A stretch of 64,000 nt of DNA from an uncultured Poribacteria bacterium (GTDB lineage Bacteria; Poribacteria; WGA-4E; WGA-3G): the NCBI GenBank assembly GCA_958295855.1, contig OY282383.1:3142481-3206480 (forward strand), read 5' to 3'. This document shows positions 42,695 to 52,010 of the stretch, piece by piece. Made by a program: the position numbers and the translations under genes. Under the pieces are notes generated by a model. The model was not told the origin of the DNA and did not search any database. It saw nothing but the letters and a program-made list of their open reading frames with translations. The first letter of the stretch is position 1, and every line of letters begins with the position of its first letter.

Positions 42695-43110
42695 TTTTCC
42701 CTCCCCGGTTTTTAACTGACCTTGCGGAGAAATCAGAACACACGATAAGTCTTACAATACATTGTAGATGCAAGGTTTACATAAGAGCCCTCTGACGAGA
42801 TTTGTAGTGGCATTTTACCCCGCTTTGCGAGGCAACCTGCCAAAAGGCTCGCCAACTACACCCGCAATCATGGCACTCCGCAAGGTATATTAAAAGTATC
42901 GTGAAGGCAGATGTCCATATCTGTCTCCACGCCGGTTGGAGCTCGCTCAGACTTTAACAAAACATTAACCGAATTCCACTAAAAATGCAACACTTTTTTC
43001 TTGGCAACAAATCGGTTTTTAGGTATCATAAAGGACAGCCTCTAGATGCAATTGCAAATGTAGATGCAATTGCAAATGTACCTCTGTTGCTTTACTGCCG
43101 AGTGAAAATT
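42695..43110. other. Divergent gap with a degenerate R4 and an R1
   Basis: A degenerate reversed R4 (about 42717-42800, with CCTTGCGGAGAAATCAG) precedes R1 (42809-42841, imperfect arm GCGAGGC). At 43045-43080 an 18-bp unit gatgcaattgcaaatgta is doubled in tandem, just before nagA. No gene is supported. Confidence 0.5.
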
Positions 43111-44250
43111 ATGAAAATCAGTGGATACACGCTTTTCAATAACAGTCCGGTAGAAATCGTGCTTGCCGATGGACGCGTTCAATCAATTCGTGACGTAGCC
43201 GCAGCCGACAGCGCGACGTGGATTTCCCCTGCACTGATAGACATCCAGGTGAACGGCTTCATGGGATTCGACCTCAATGTTCCCACCGTTACGCCTGCGG
43301 ATGTGTGTGCAATGGTGCGCGCCCTCTGGCGCGTCGGCACCGGTTTCTTATGTCCGACGGTGGTAACAGCGTCCTTTGAGAGTATCAGGCGCTCTCTTCG
43401 TGCCATTATAGAAGCGTGTGAGGCAGATTCAGCGGTTGCTCACTCGATTCTTGGCATCCACCTTGAGGGCCCCTATATCTCTGCGGCAGATGGGCCGCGT
43501 GGCGCGCATCCCTTGGTACACGTCAGAAATCCAGATTGGGATGAATTTCAGCAGTGGCAGGACATCGCTGAAGGCAGAATCTGCATCGTAACCCTCGCTC
43601 CTGAGAAAAAGGGGGCTATCCCGTTTATTGAAAAACTGGTTGAAAACGGCATAGTCGGTGCCTTGGGGCATACGAATGCATCGGATGAAGATATCCGCGC
43701 GGCGGTTGCAGCAGGAGCGAAACTCTCCACACATCTCGGCAACGGTGCACACGCGCTTATCCGAAGGCACCCGAACTATATTTGGGCGCAACTCGCCGCC
43801 GATGAACTCTGGGCGAGTCTGATTGTTGATGGGCACCATCTACCGCCTGCCGTTGCCAAGTCGATGATGCGCGCGAAAACGCTTGAGCGGTGCCTCCTCG
43901 TCAGTGATGCTGTGGCTTTAGCAGGGAGGAACCCTGGTATCTATCAATTCGCTGGAAAATCGGTAGAGTTAACGGAGGATAGGTGTGTCCGCTTAGTCGG
44001 TACAGAATATCTCGCTGGTGCTGCGATTGAGTTGGCACGCGGTATTGAAAACAGTGTGCGGTTTGCGGGCATTTCGCTGCCAGAGGCAGTTTCGCTGGCA
44101 ACGCTACAACCGATGCGGCTGCTTGACGCTGAAGCACAGGTAGGCGGACAGAAAAATTTGATCGTCTTTCAGTGGGACGCAGCTCAATGTGAAATCAACC
44201 TGATAGCCACAATTGTCGGAGGCGAGTTGGTTTATCACGCGGCGGCGTAG
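43111..44250 (+). CDS. nagA: N-acetylglucosamine-6-phosphate deacetylase
   Basis: I use ATG 43111 (379 residues, usual for NagA); a frame extended to 42985 reads through the tandem repeat. Amidohydrolase marks: DIQVNGFMGFDLN, GIHLEGPYIS with the metal Glu, GALGHTNA and STHLGNGAHA with the metal His, and LVSDAV with the catalytic Asp. The HLFNAM of standard NagA is HLGNGAH here, a variant also seen in the family. It releases acetate from GlcNAc-6-P. The product enzyme NagB is not in the window. Confidence 0.9.
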   Translation: MKISGYTLFNNSPVEIVLADGRVQSIRDVAAADSATWISPALIDIQVNGFMGFDLNVPTVTPADVCAMVRALWRVGTGFLCPTVVTASFESIRRSLRAIIEACEADSAVAHSILGIHLEGPYISAADGPRGAHPLVHVRNPDWDEFQQWQDIAEGRICIVTLAPEKKGAIPFIEKLVENGIVGALGHTNASDEDIRAAVAAGAKLSTHLGNGAHALIRRHPNYIWAQLAADELWASLIVDGHHLPPAVAKSMMRAKTLERCLLVSDAVALAGRNPGIYQFAGKSVELTEDRCVRLVGTEYLAGAAIELARGIENSVRFAGISLPEAVSLATLQPMRLLDAEAQVGGQKNLIVFQWDAAQCEINLIATIVGGELVYHAAA

Positions 44251-44350
44251 AGATGAGACGAAATTAACCACGACTTGTAGGGCCAGGACGCAGCTTTATC
44301 AGACGGTGCTTGAAAGAGATTCAGCAGGCAATGGAGGCAACTCAAAAACA

Positions 44351-46048
44351 GTGATAGCCTACGATGCACGCCCCCAATTCTATAGAAAAGCGAACACATG
44401 TCTATACCTCTTTGTTGTTATGCTCTACGCCCTGCTTAGCCCATCGTTCGCGACCCCTGTCAGCTTTGTTGAAGTGGCTAAAGACTCCGGCATTTACTTC
44501 AAGCACACTGATGGTGAAAGTGGCAAGCGGCTCTTTAACGAGCAATACGGTTCGGGCGGCGGTTTCTTCGATTACGATAATGATGGATATCTGGATATCT
44601 ACCTCATTAACGCATGTCCACAGCGTGAGCAGGTAATGCACCCAGTCCCGACTAATGTGCTCTACCGCAACGATGGCAATGGCTCATTTACGGATGTTAC
44701 CCATTTGACAGGTGTCGGCGATGTTCGCTACGGTGTGGGAGCAACGACAGGCGACTACGATAACGATGGTGACACCGACCTCTACTTAACGAACTTCGGG
44801 CCCAATGCCCTCTACCGCAACAACGGAGATGGCACCTTCACCGATGTCGCTGAAACCGCAAACGTCGCAGATGCAGGCTGGGGGACGAGTTGTGCGTTTG
44901 CCGATGTGGACAACGATGGGTTCCTTGAGCTCTACGTTACCAATTATGCCAACTATGTCCCTGATGAAGATAAGCCGTGTTACCGACACAGTGTGGGGGT
45001 TTACTGCGGTCCCCGTTCTTATCCACCTCAAGCCGATGTCTTTTATCATAACAACGGGAATGGCACCTTTACAGATTCAACTGCACAAAGCGGTTTTTTA
45101 AACGTGCCTGCCGCGCACGGCCTCGGGGTTGCTATTGGTGATGCCGACAACGATGGCGATGCCGACCTTTACGTTGCCAACGACCAGGATTTTAACTTCC
45201 TCTTTCAAAACCGAGGGGATGGCACTTTTGAAGAGGTTGGATTGCTTTCTGGGGTTAGTTGTAGCGACATGGGAAAAGCGGAGGCTGGCATGGGCGTTGC
45301 CTTCGCGGACTACGACAACGATGGCAGGTTAGATTTGACGGTAAGCAATTTTCAGAACGAGACCAATACGCTCTATCACAACGAAGGGGATAGCTTTTTC
45401 ATTGATACCACGATTCCTACCGGTATTGCAGAGCATACGCATCGATACCTTGGCTGGGGCATCGGCTTTTTTGATTATGACAACGACGGTTACAAAGATA
45501 TATTCGTCGCAAATGGGCATACAATGGATAATATTGCTGAATTCGACCGTTCCACAACCGCACCACAGCAGAATCTGCTCTTTCGGAATTTAGGCAATGG
45601 AGAATTTGCGGATGTCACGGCGCAGATGGGCTCAGGCCTGGCGTCGCGTAAGGTAAGCCGCGCCGCCGCTTTTGGGGATTACGACAACGATGGCGACATC
45701 GATATCCTCGTCACAAACTGGAATCAAACCACCGACCTGCTTAGAAACGATGGTGGGAATCTGAACAATTGGATTCAGGTGCAAGCGATCGGGACCAAAA
45801 GCAACAGGGCTGCAATTGGCGCACGCATCAAAGTTGTTTCCGGTGAACTCACACAGTACGCAGAGGTGCAAAGTAGTGGCAGTTATCTCGCATTCAGTGA
45901 CCCGCGGGCCCATTTCGGATTGAAAGATGCTAACAGCGTCGACCTTTTAGAAATCCGTTGGCCAAGTGGTGCCATTGACACTGCCACAAACCTGAAGGTG
46001 AACCGACGATTTGTCGCAGTTGAGGGTGAAAAAATCGTTTCGCAATAA
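44351..46048 (+). CDS. FG-GAP/ASPIC-UnbV secreted protein (CRTAC1-like), first
   Basis: From GTG 44351, with GGAGG 13 bases before, 565 residues; an internal ATG at 44420 and a longer upstream frame are less likely. The signal peptide (about 10-40, ending SFATP) precedes FG-GAP-like repeats each with DYDNDGYLD or DADNDGDADLY calcium-loop units (seven or more), then a C-terminal ASPIC/UnbV domain (AAIGARIKV, SSGSYLAFSDPRAHFGL, IRWPSG). Expected secreted beta-propeller; the paralogue at 53135 shares the layout. Function unknown; such genes are common in Poribacteria, Planctomycetes and Acidobacteria. Confidence 0.85.
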   Translation: MIAYDARPQFYRKANTCLYLFVVMLYALLSPSFATPVSFVEVAKDSGIYFKHTDGESGKRLFNEQYGSGGGFFDYDNDGYLDIYLINACPQREQVMHPVPTNVLYRNDGNGSFTDVTHLTGVGDVRYGVGATTGDYDNDGDTDLYLTNFGPNALYRNNGDGTFTDVAETANVADAGWGTSCAFADVDNDGFLELYVTNYANYVPDEDKPCYRHSVGVYCGPRSYPPQADVFYHNNGNGTFTDSTAQSGFLNVPAAHGLGVAIGDADNDGDADLYVANDQDFNFLFQNRGDGTFEEVGLLSGVSCSDMGKAEAGMGVAFADYDNDGRLDLTVSNFQNETNTLYHNEGDSFFIDTTIPTGIAEHTHRYLGWGIGFFDYDNDGYKDIFVANGHTMDNIAEFDRSTTAPQQNLLFRNLGNGEFADVTAQMGSGLASRKVSRAAAFGDYDNDGDIDILVTNWNQTTDLLRNDGGNLNNWIQVQAIGTKSNRAAIGARIKVVSGELTQYAEVQSSGSYLAFSDPRAHFGLKDANSVDLLEIRWPSGAIDTATNLKVNRRFVAVEGEKIVSQ

Positions 46049-46554
46049 ATTTTTTCTTGACAAAAATAGGGACATAATATGCTATTGATAAATTTTCTTC
46101 ATGATACGATACATGTTGAAAATCTAATTGTCAAGTTTTTTGTTATTCCTTGCGGCTTTTTGTTATTCCTTGCGGCTTTTTGTCATTCCTTGCGGAGAAT
46201 TGAGAATGCACAGGGTCAACGCTGTTGCACTGTAGATCTCGTCGGAGGTTTTTTACGCACCCTTAGTTCGCGATTCGGAGATGGCTCCTACAGTAACGAA
46301 TAAGAAACCCGATTTTGAGCAGCTTCTTCCCCCGCTTTGCGGGGAAAAAGCAATCAACGGAAAAATCGGAGCAGAAACTAAATTGACGAAAAGTTTGACA
46401 CACGATGCAATTTGTGGTATGGTATTAAGAATCAGACAGGCGGATAAGAACTTATATGAAAAATCTGTGATTTTAATTATGAATTCTCCTTTGCGCGTAC
46501 AAACAAATTTTTTGCGTTAGAGAACACTCACCGAAATAACAGCGAGGCTCCGAT
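46049..46554. other. Repeat-rich leader of mutS
   Basis: It contains a run of three near-identical 'tattccttgcggctttttg' units (about 46141-46190), a reversed R4 (about 46185-46256), an R8 unit (46302-46396) with a central R1-like hairpin (46327-46347), and the promoter listed next. No gene is supported. Confidence 0.6.
46395..46423 (+). promoter_or_regulatory. Promoter of mutS
   Basis: TTGACA (46395-46400), 17-bp spacer, TATGGT (46418-46423). It begins at the very end of the R8 unit, so the repeat abuts the promoter. Confidence 0.55.
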
Positions 46555-49242
46555 ATGCAACGTTTAAAACAGTCAGAACTTTCATTAATAGAACTCTACA
46601 AACAGGTGAAAAAACAGCATGCAGATGCCATCCTGCTTTGCCGGGTAGGCGATTTCTATGAAGCCTTCTTTGAAGACGCGGAGTTAATTTCACGTCTGCT
46701 TGAAATCACCTTGACAGCCAGAAGCCATAAAAACCAAAAAAAACCCTCACCACCGATGGCAGGGATACCGCACCACGCGCTTGATTCCTACCTCTACAAA
46801 CTGGTCAAAGCGGGGCACAAGGTTGCGATTTTGGAGCAAACAGAAGATCCGAAACAGGCACGAGATGAGAACAGGCTTGTCAAACGCGATGTCGTTCGGA
46901 TTGTTACGCCCGGCACCGTGACGGATCCGAAGGTGCTGGAGCATAAGGTGAACAATTACCTTATCTCGATTTATCCGCGCAAAGGCATCTACGGTGTCGC
47001 TGTCGCGGACCTCTCCACCGGCGAATTTCTGGTAACCGAGTTGTCGGATGCCTCAAAGTTGTGGGCAGAGATACATCGATTTTCACCGAAAGAGTGCCTC
47101 TTTTCTGAAGCCTTTGAGGATGAAGAGATGTTTGAGCGGCTCAAAACTGACCTGATAGCGACGCTCAATTTTCTGCCCGACTGGCGGTTTGAATTGGATA
47201 CCGCGAGAACCGAGCTCCTTCAACATTTCCGAACGATTTCACTGGACGGATTCGGGTGTGAACACCTGCCTACAGCTATCTGTGCCGCGGGCGCGCTCAT
47301 CTATTACCTACACGAAACGCAGAAGCAGGAAGTCGAACATATTCTTTCCCTCCACACCTACACCCTCTCCGATTTTATGGTGCTTGATGCGGACACACAG
47401 CGCAACCTTGAATTGACTACCTCCATTCGCGACGGCTCCGCGAAAGGCACGTTGCTTGAGGTGCTCGATCAGACGGTGACATCAATGGGCGGCAGAAAGA
47501 TACGTCAGTGCCTCTTGCAACCGTTGCTCAAACCAGAGGAGATTGAGGCGCGCCTCAGTGCTGTTGCGGAACTCAAAACGCAGATTAATCTGCAAGAGGA
47601 ATTGCGGGAGGCTCTCGGACAGATGTACGATATGGAGCGACTCATTTCCCGCATCAGCCTTGGCTCAGTAAACGGGCGCGACTTGCATGCACTCAAGGAC
47701 TCCCTTCGCCTGATTCCCGAGCTCAAGGAACAACTCCAAAACTGCGAGGCATCGCTGTTGGTATCCATGAACGAAGAACTGAATCCGATGACAGAAGTCG
47801 TGGAATTGATTGCGCGCGGCATTCAGCCCACCCCCCCTGTGACGATTCGCGAGGGTGATGTGATTCACGATGGTTATAACGAACAACTCGATGAACTGCG
47901 GCAAATTGTAGGACAAGGCAAGGAGTGGATGGCTGCGCTTCAGGAAGAGGAGCGAAAGAAGACCGGCATCACCTCACTCAAAATCGGCTTCAACCAGGTC
48001 TTCGGTTACTACATCGATGTGACGAAGCCGAATCTGGCCATGGTGCCTGAACACTATATCCGCAAGCAGACGTTGCGGAACTCCGAGCGGTTTATCACGC
48101 CCGAACTCAAGGAACAGGAAGCCAAAGTGCTGAACGCGGAAGATCGGATACAGACGCTGGAGTACGAACTGTTCTGTCAGATTCGGGATGAGGTAGCCAA
48201 ATTTACCGAAGCCATCCAAAGGATGTCGGCGGTTATCGCGATGATTGATGTTATTGCCAACTTCGCTTATGTTGCATCGAAATACAACTATGTAAAACCT
48301 ACCGTGGAAACTATTGACGAAATTATTATTCGCGATGGGCGACATCCAGTCGTGGAACAACTGTTCACCCAAGAGGGCTTTGTGCCGAACGACACGATGC
48401 TCAACTGCGATGACGAACAGCTGCACATCATTACGGGGCCGAATATGAGTGGGAAAAGCACCTATTTGCGCCAAACGGCACTTATCGTTTTGATGGCGCA
48501 GGTAGGGTGCTTTGTGCCTGCATCCGCTGCGAAAATCGGCTTGGTAGACCGGATTTTCACGCGAGTCGGTGCCTCAGACAATCTCGTGATGGGCCAGAGT
48601 ACTTTTCTCGTGGAAATGAACGAGACAGCGAATATCCTCAACAATGCCACTCCTAAAAGCCTTGTTATTTTTGACGAAGTCGGCCGTGGTACAAGCACAT
48701 TTGACGGCCTCAGCATCGCGTGGGCGGTTTCGGAATATCTGCTAGACGAAAAACGGCTGGGTGCCAAAACGCTTTTCGCAACGCACTATCACGAACTGGT
48801 AGAACTCGCCAGCAAATACACACGCGTGAAAAACTACAACGTCGCTGTCCATGAAGATGGGGAAAAGGTGACGTTCCTCCGGAAGGTTGTCCCCGGTGGT
48901 GCCGACCAGAGTTACGGGATTCATGTCGCCCGGCTGGCAGGGTTACCGCCCGCCGTGATTTCGCGCGCACAGCAGATATTGGCGGCATTGGAACAACACA
49001 ATCTGAGCGTTGAGGCAGATGGAGCAACCGGAGAACCGCCGAAAGCGAATCCGAAAATGCCGCGGCCTCAGCGACGTATCTCCCGAAAGATGCTTCAGAG
49101 CGACTCGCTGCAGATGGCATTGTTCACACCCCAGACGCACCCCCTCGTAGAAGAGATCCGCCGCTTGGAACTGACGCAGGTAACACCGCTAGATGCTGTG
49201 AACATCCTCTACGACTTGAAGGCGAAGGCAGAGGAATCCTGA
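46555..49242 (+). CDS. mutS: DNA mismatch repair protein MutS
   Basis: 895 residues, MutS1 length. Mismatch-binding domain I with the phenylalanine motif RVGDFYEAFFEDA (FYE), connector and lever domains, then the ATPase: Walker A TGPNMSGKSTYLRQ (about 627-640), DEVGRGTSTFDG and ATHYHELV. The C-terminal helix-turn-helix dimerisation end is present. MutL is not in the window. Presence of MutS bears on how quickly the repeats diverge. Confidence 0.96.
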   Translation: MQRLKQSELSLIELYKQVKKQHADAILLCRVGDFYEAFFEDAELISRLLEITLTARSHKNQKKPSPPMAGIPHHALDSYLYKLVKAGHKVAILEQTEDPKQARDENRLVKRDVVRIVTPGTVTDPKVLEHKVNNYLISIYPRKGIYGVAVADLSTGEFLVTELSDASKLWAEIHRFSPKECLFSEAFEDEEMFERLKTDLIATLNFLPDWRFELDTARTELLQHFRTISLDGFGCEHLPTAICAAGALIYYLHETQKQEVEHILSLHTYTLSDFMVLDADTQRNLELTTSIRDGSAKGTLLEVLDQTVTSMGGRKIRQCLLQPLLKPEEIEARLSAVAELKTQINLQEELREALGQMYDMERLISRISLGSVNGRDLHALKDSLRLIPELKEQLQNCEASLLVSMNEELNPMTEVVELIARGIQPTPPVTIREGDVIHDGYNEQLDELRQIVGQGKEWMAALQEEERKKTGITSLKIGFNQVFGYYIDVTKPNLAMVPEHYIRKQTLRNSERFITPELKEQEAKVLNAEDRIQTLEYELFCQIRDEVAKFTEAIQRMSAVIAMIDVIANFAYVASKYNYVKPTVETIDEIIIRDGRHPVVEQLFTQEGFVPNDTMLNCDDEQLHIITGPNMSGKSTYLRQTALIVLMAQVGCFVPASAAKIGLVDRIFTRVGASDNLVMGQSTFLVEMNETANILNNATPKSLVIFDEVGRGTSTFDGLSIAWAVSEYLLDEKRLGAKTLFATHYHELVELASKYTRVKNYNVAVHEDGEKVTFLRKVVPGGADQSYGIHVARLAGLPPAVISRAQQILAALEQHNLSVEADGATGEPPKANPKMPRPQRRISRKMLQSDSLQMALFTPQTHPLVEEIRRLELTQVTPLDAVNILYDLKAKAEES

Positions 49243-49951
49243 GAATACCCCATGCACCGTATCCGTAGGGCGAGTTTTCATCAATTCAGTTTTTGCTCCG
49301 ATTTTTCCGCATGAGGTATATACCCCCGCTTTGCGGGGGTTTCCACCCTCTTCAAAATCGGATTTCTTATAGAACAAGCACCTGTCCTCGCAAATTAACG
49401 CCAAGCACACTCTTTAGCCCCATAGGGGCGACATGTTTATAGAGCAGCCCCCGTCACCCTCAGATGCCGGCTTACCTTGTAGGAGGGACCTCTGGTCCCG
49501 ACATCCTACGGATATCGGGAGCAGGAGATGCCTCCTACCGAAAGGGATGTCGCGTCAGCCGAAAACGAAAGGGCGCTGTTCCGGGGCACGGCGTGTAGAG
49601 TTTGCATGAATTGAGAAAAAAAGGCTTGACTTTTATCTGTGTTTCGCGCAGAATTTGCATGAATTTGAAAAAAGCCTTGCGTTTTAGGTTCGTACGAGGT
49701 ATACTCGCTCCATCCGTTAATTCTTTTATTCCACAAGGTCCTGTCGGCATTCGTCGGCAGTTTGCCTTCGACCCCGCATGCGTTCTCTTCTGTAGGAGGG
49801 ACCTCCCGGGCCCGACAGGAGACACCTCGCGTTGCGGGAAACACCTTTTGTTGCATTGGGGCTATCTCGATGCATGTTTGCCTGCCAATTGTGACAACAG
49901 CGAATTGGCTTGAGATTTTGTGGTTGGCTTTTTCTCAAAGGAGGCTCCCTC
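49243..49951. other. R8 (reverse), R6 and a promoter
   Basis: R8 in reverse (about 49270-49370) with R1 (49315-49347) in its centre. R6 (49478-49578), a 100-bp unit beginning TGTAGGAGGGACCTC and ending CGAAAACGAAAGGGC, recurs at 51895-51995; a partial R6 start lies at about 49791-49823. The promoter listed next drives rightward transcription. No long gene is supported. Confidence 0.55.
49677..49705 (+). promoter_or_regulatory. Promoter before the propeptide-like gene
   Basis: TTGCGT (49677-49682), 17-bp spacer, TATACT (49700-49705). It lies about 250 bp upstream of the ATG at 49952, leaving a long leader that carries a partial R6. Confidence 0.5.
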
Positions 49952-50179
49952 ATGTGTAAAAAGTCAGAAAGGAAAAATAGCGTTACCGTCTCGGAAAACG
50001 CGAAAAGTTACGAAGAGGAACAGATTCTCAAATACTGGACCGAAGAAAGAATCAGGAAGGCTAGTCCACTTCCTTTCCCTATGCTCAACCAGCCGACGTT
50101 GAAGAGGGACCGCGCGACATCTTCAGAAAACCGTAAAAAGGGTTTGTCCAACGAAAATTCGCGCCACCCTGAAGACTGA
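49952..50179 (+). CDS. Propeptide-like small protein
   Basis: 75 residues behind CAAAGGAGG. The segment EEEQILKYWTEERIRKASPLP resembles AEEVELTSYWTDARMESALP in residues 17-37 of the V8-like protease encoded 540 bp downstream, and both end PFPxLxxPT. So this is either a free-standing propeptide (possible inhibitor or folding helper) or the remains of a second protease gene whose catalytic part was lost. Confidence 0.6.
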   Translation: MCKKSERKNSVTVSENAKSYEEEQILKYWTEERIRKASPLPFPMLNQPTLKRDRATSSENRKKGLSNENSRHPED

Positions 50180-50719
50180 AACCTCACCGCTCACGAATAG
50201 GGTAACGATAATGAAGAATCGCGTCGCTAACACCGCAATGCCCGTTAACGCGCCAGGTGCTGAACGCCGCGCCAGGCTCCGTCCGGGGTGGGCAGTTCTG
50301 TCCGCCGCGTTAGCCCGTGCTCCCGGTTCTTTGAGGGCTAAGTTCGCCTCGATTCCCCCTCCCTCTTCACAAACGTTAAGTGTTTTGTTACACAAGGCAG
50401 CGTCGGCAGTTTGCCTTCACGCCCGCGCACTCTCTTTCTCACGCGGAGAGGCACGTTGCGGGCTATTTCTGTTGTCGCATTGAGTTTCGTCCGATGCATG
50501 TTTTCCCCGCCAACATCACGATTGCGTCCGTTTCCGTTGTTATCTTCCCTTGTTTGCAAATCTCTTTGTATGCGTAGAAGCGGAGCCCTGTATCCGCCCG
50601 CATGCAATTTGCCTAAACTACGGGGAACCGTTGGGATACGCAACCGCAGTGACACGTTGGCAGATATCCTTAAGCAAAATCCGTTCTAGATTGCTATACA
50701 AGCATCATAGGAGAAATTG
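50180..50719. other. Intergenic region, partly a duplicated leader
   Basis: The stretch about 50400-50530 resembles 49748-49890 (cggcagtttgccttc, cgttgcggg, gatgcatgtttgcct versus gatgcatgtttt), so the leader was duplicated with the propeptide-like gene. A partial R6 occurs in the first copy only. Frames within this stretch have no ribosome-binding site and are not reported. Confidence 0.5.
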
Positions 50720-51631
50720 ATGGACATCACAAATCTTGAGGAAGCGGTAGTCTCACCACTTTTGCTAGCGGAAGAAGTTGAACTGACTTCCTATTGGACA
50801 GATGCGCGAATGGAATCTGCGCTGCCGTTCCCATTTCCCAAGCTAACTGAGCCAACAGATGAACCTAGTCCCTTATCCGTTGTCCCGGGCGAACCTGCGA
50901 GTGGTGATTCGCGGAGCCCTGACGGTGAGGAAACCTCTTTAACTGAGCCAACCGCTTTAGATTTTTCCACATCTCCGGTAAGGAATCTAAATGTGTTTCC
51001 CTACCAAGCGGTTGGAAAACTTTTTATGACCATCAATGGTAATGACCGTGTTGGCTCAGCTTACGTCATCGGTGAATCAACTATTGGGACAGCCGGGCAT
51101 TGTGTACACGATGGCAACTGGGCAACTAATGTACTCTTCGCTGCTCGCTTCAATAATGGTTCTGATGTCGGAAAATGGGCTATCAAACAGCGGGCTGTGC
51201 CTCCTGGCTGGACAGACACCAGCGGGACAGAAAACAGAAACTATGCTTATGATTTGGCGGTTGGAATTGCCAGCAGACTTATTCGGCCAACCACCGGCAA
51301 GTTAGGGTGGATGGCAAATTATCCAGCGAATCAAGGGCCCTATACGCAGATTGGCTACCCTGCGGAATCTATCTCTGGTTATCCGTTTGACGGTCAGCGA
51401 ATGTGGGAATCGGTCGGGGACTACATCAGTGGCACGGCAATTATACAGGCGGATGGAAATATGACAGGCGGATGTAGCGGTGGGCCTTGGGCGGTGTTTC
51501 AGGATAACCGTTGGCGAGTCAATGGCGTAAACAGTCACCGGCTTGACAATCCGAACCATATTTATTCGCCCGCCTTCGGAAATGCTTTCATCAATCTCAT
51601 GAGATGGATGGAAGAAAATGGAGGTGACTAA
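50720..51631 (+). CDS. V8-like serine protease (chymotrypsin fold)
   Basis: 303 residues from ATG 50720, with GGAGAAATTG before. An N-terminal part of about 85 acidic and proline-rich residues lacks a classic signal peptide and is probably a propeptide. The catalytic triad is His127 (GTAGHCVHDG), Asp178 (YAYDLAVG) and Ser253 (TGGCSGGPW). Family S1B (V8/glutamyl endopeptidase) fits by the GTAGHC and CSGGPW boxes. It is likely secreted or periplasmic; export route unknown. Confidence 0.88.
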   Translation: MDITNLEEAVVSPLLLAEEVELTSYWTDARMESALPFPFPKLTEPTDEPSPLSVVPGEPASGDSRSPDGEETSLTEPTALDFSTSPVRNLNVFPYQAVGKLFMTINGNDRVGSAYVIGESTIGTAGHCVHDGNWATNVLFAARFNNGSDVGKWAIKQRAVPPGWTDTSGTENRNYAYDLAVGIASRLIRPTTGKLGWMANYPANQGPYTQIGYPAESISGYPFDGQRMWESVGDYISGTAIIQADGNMTGGCSGGPWAVFQDNRWRVNGVNSHRLDNPNHIYSPAFGNAFINLMRWMEENGGD

Positions 51632-52010
51632 CCTGCTTGGGGACAGAAAGGAAGTCTAGATCAGAGATCGCTCCTACCGGAAGAGCGACACTCCTACGAG
51701 ACGCGCCTCTCTAATCCGCGTCATCCGCGATTCAGACAAAGAATCCGTGACATCCGTGAAATCCGCGACTCCGGTTTTATGTTGCGTTCTTTTTAAAAAT
51801 TTTGTATACTTCAGGTATTAGGCAGAGGGCGGATACGGAAATCCGCCCTTGTCGCTGTAGTATAGAGCCCCGTCAGAGACATTTCGTTCTCCACTGTAGG
51901 AGGGACCTCTGCTCCCGACAGCCTACGGATATCGGCATCAGAAGATTCCTCCTACCGAAAGAGATGTCGCGTCAGCCGAAAACGAAAGGGCACTGAAACA
52001 AGCGTGACAC
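51632..52010. other. Promoter-like region with R6 and hairpins
   Basis: Palindromes of the AGATCGCTCCTAC type at about 51665-51705, a promoter (51782-51810), a GGGCGGAT/ATCCGCCC hairpin (about 51828-51850) and R6 (51895-51995). No gene on the plus strand follows the promoter. Confidence 0.5.
51782..51810 (+). promoter_or_regulatory. Promoter without a downstream gene
   Basis: TTGCGT (51782-51787), 17-bp spacer, TATACT (51805-51810). The plus strand beyond has only the hairpin at about 51828-51850 and R6, then antisense sequence of the Gfo/Idh/MocA gene. It could drive a short non-coding RNA. Confidence 0.4.

Noticed and set aside
50211..50483. 90-residue frame between the propeptide-like gene and the protease
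   Set aside because: No ribosome-binding site, low-complexity Ala/Arg/Pro composition, and overlap with the duplicated leader argue against coding.
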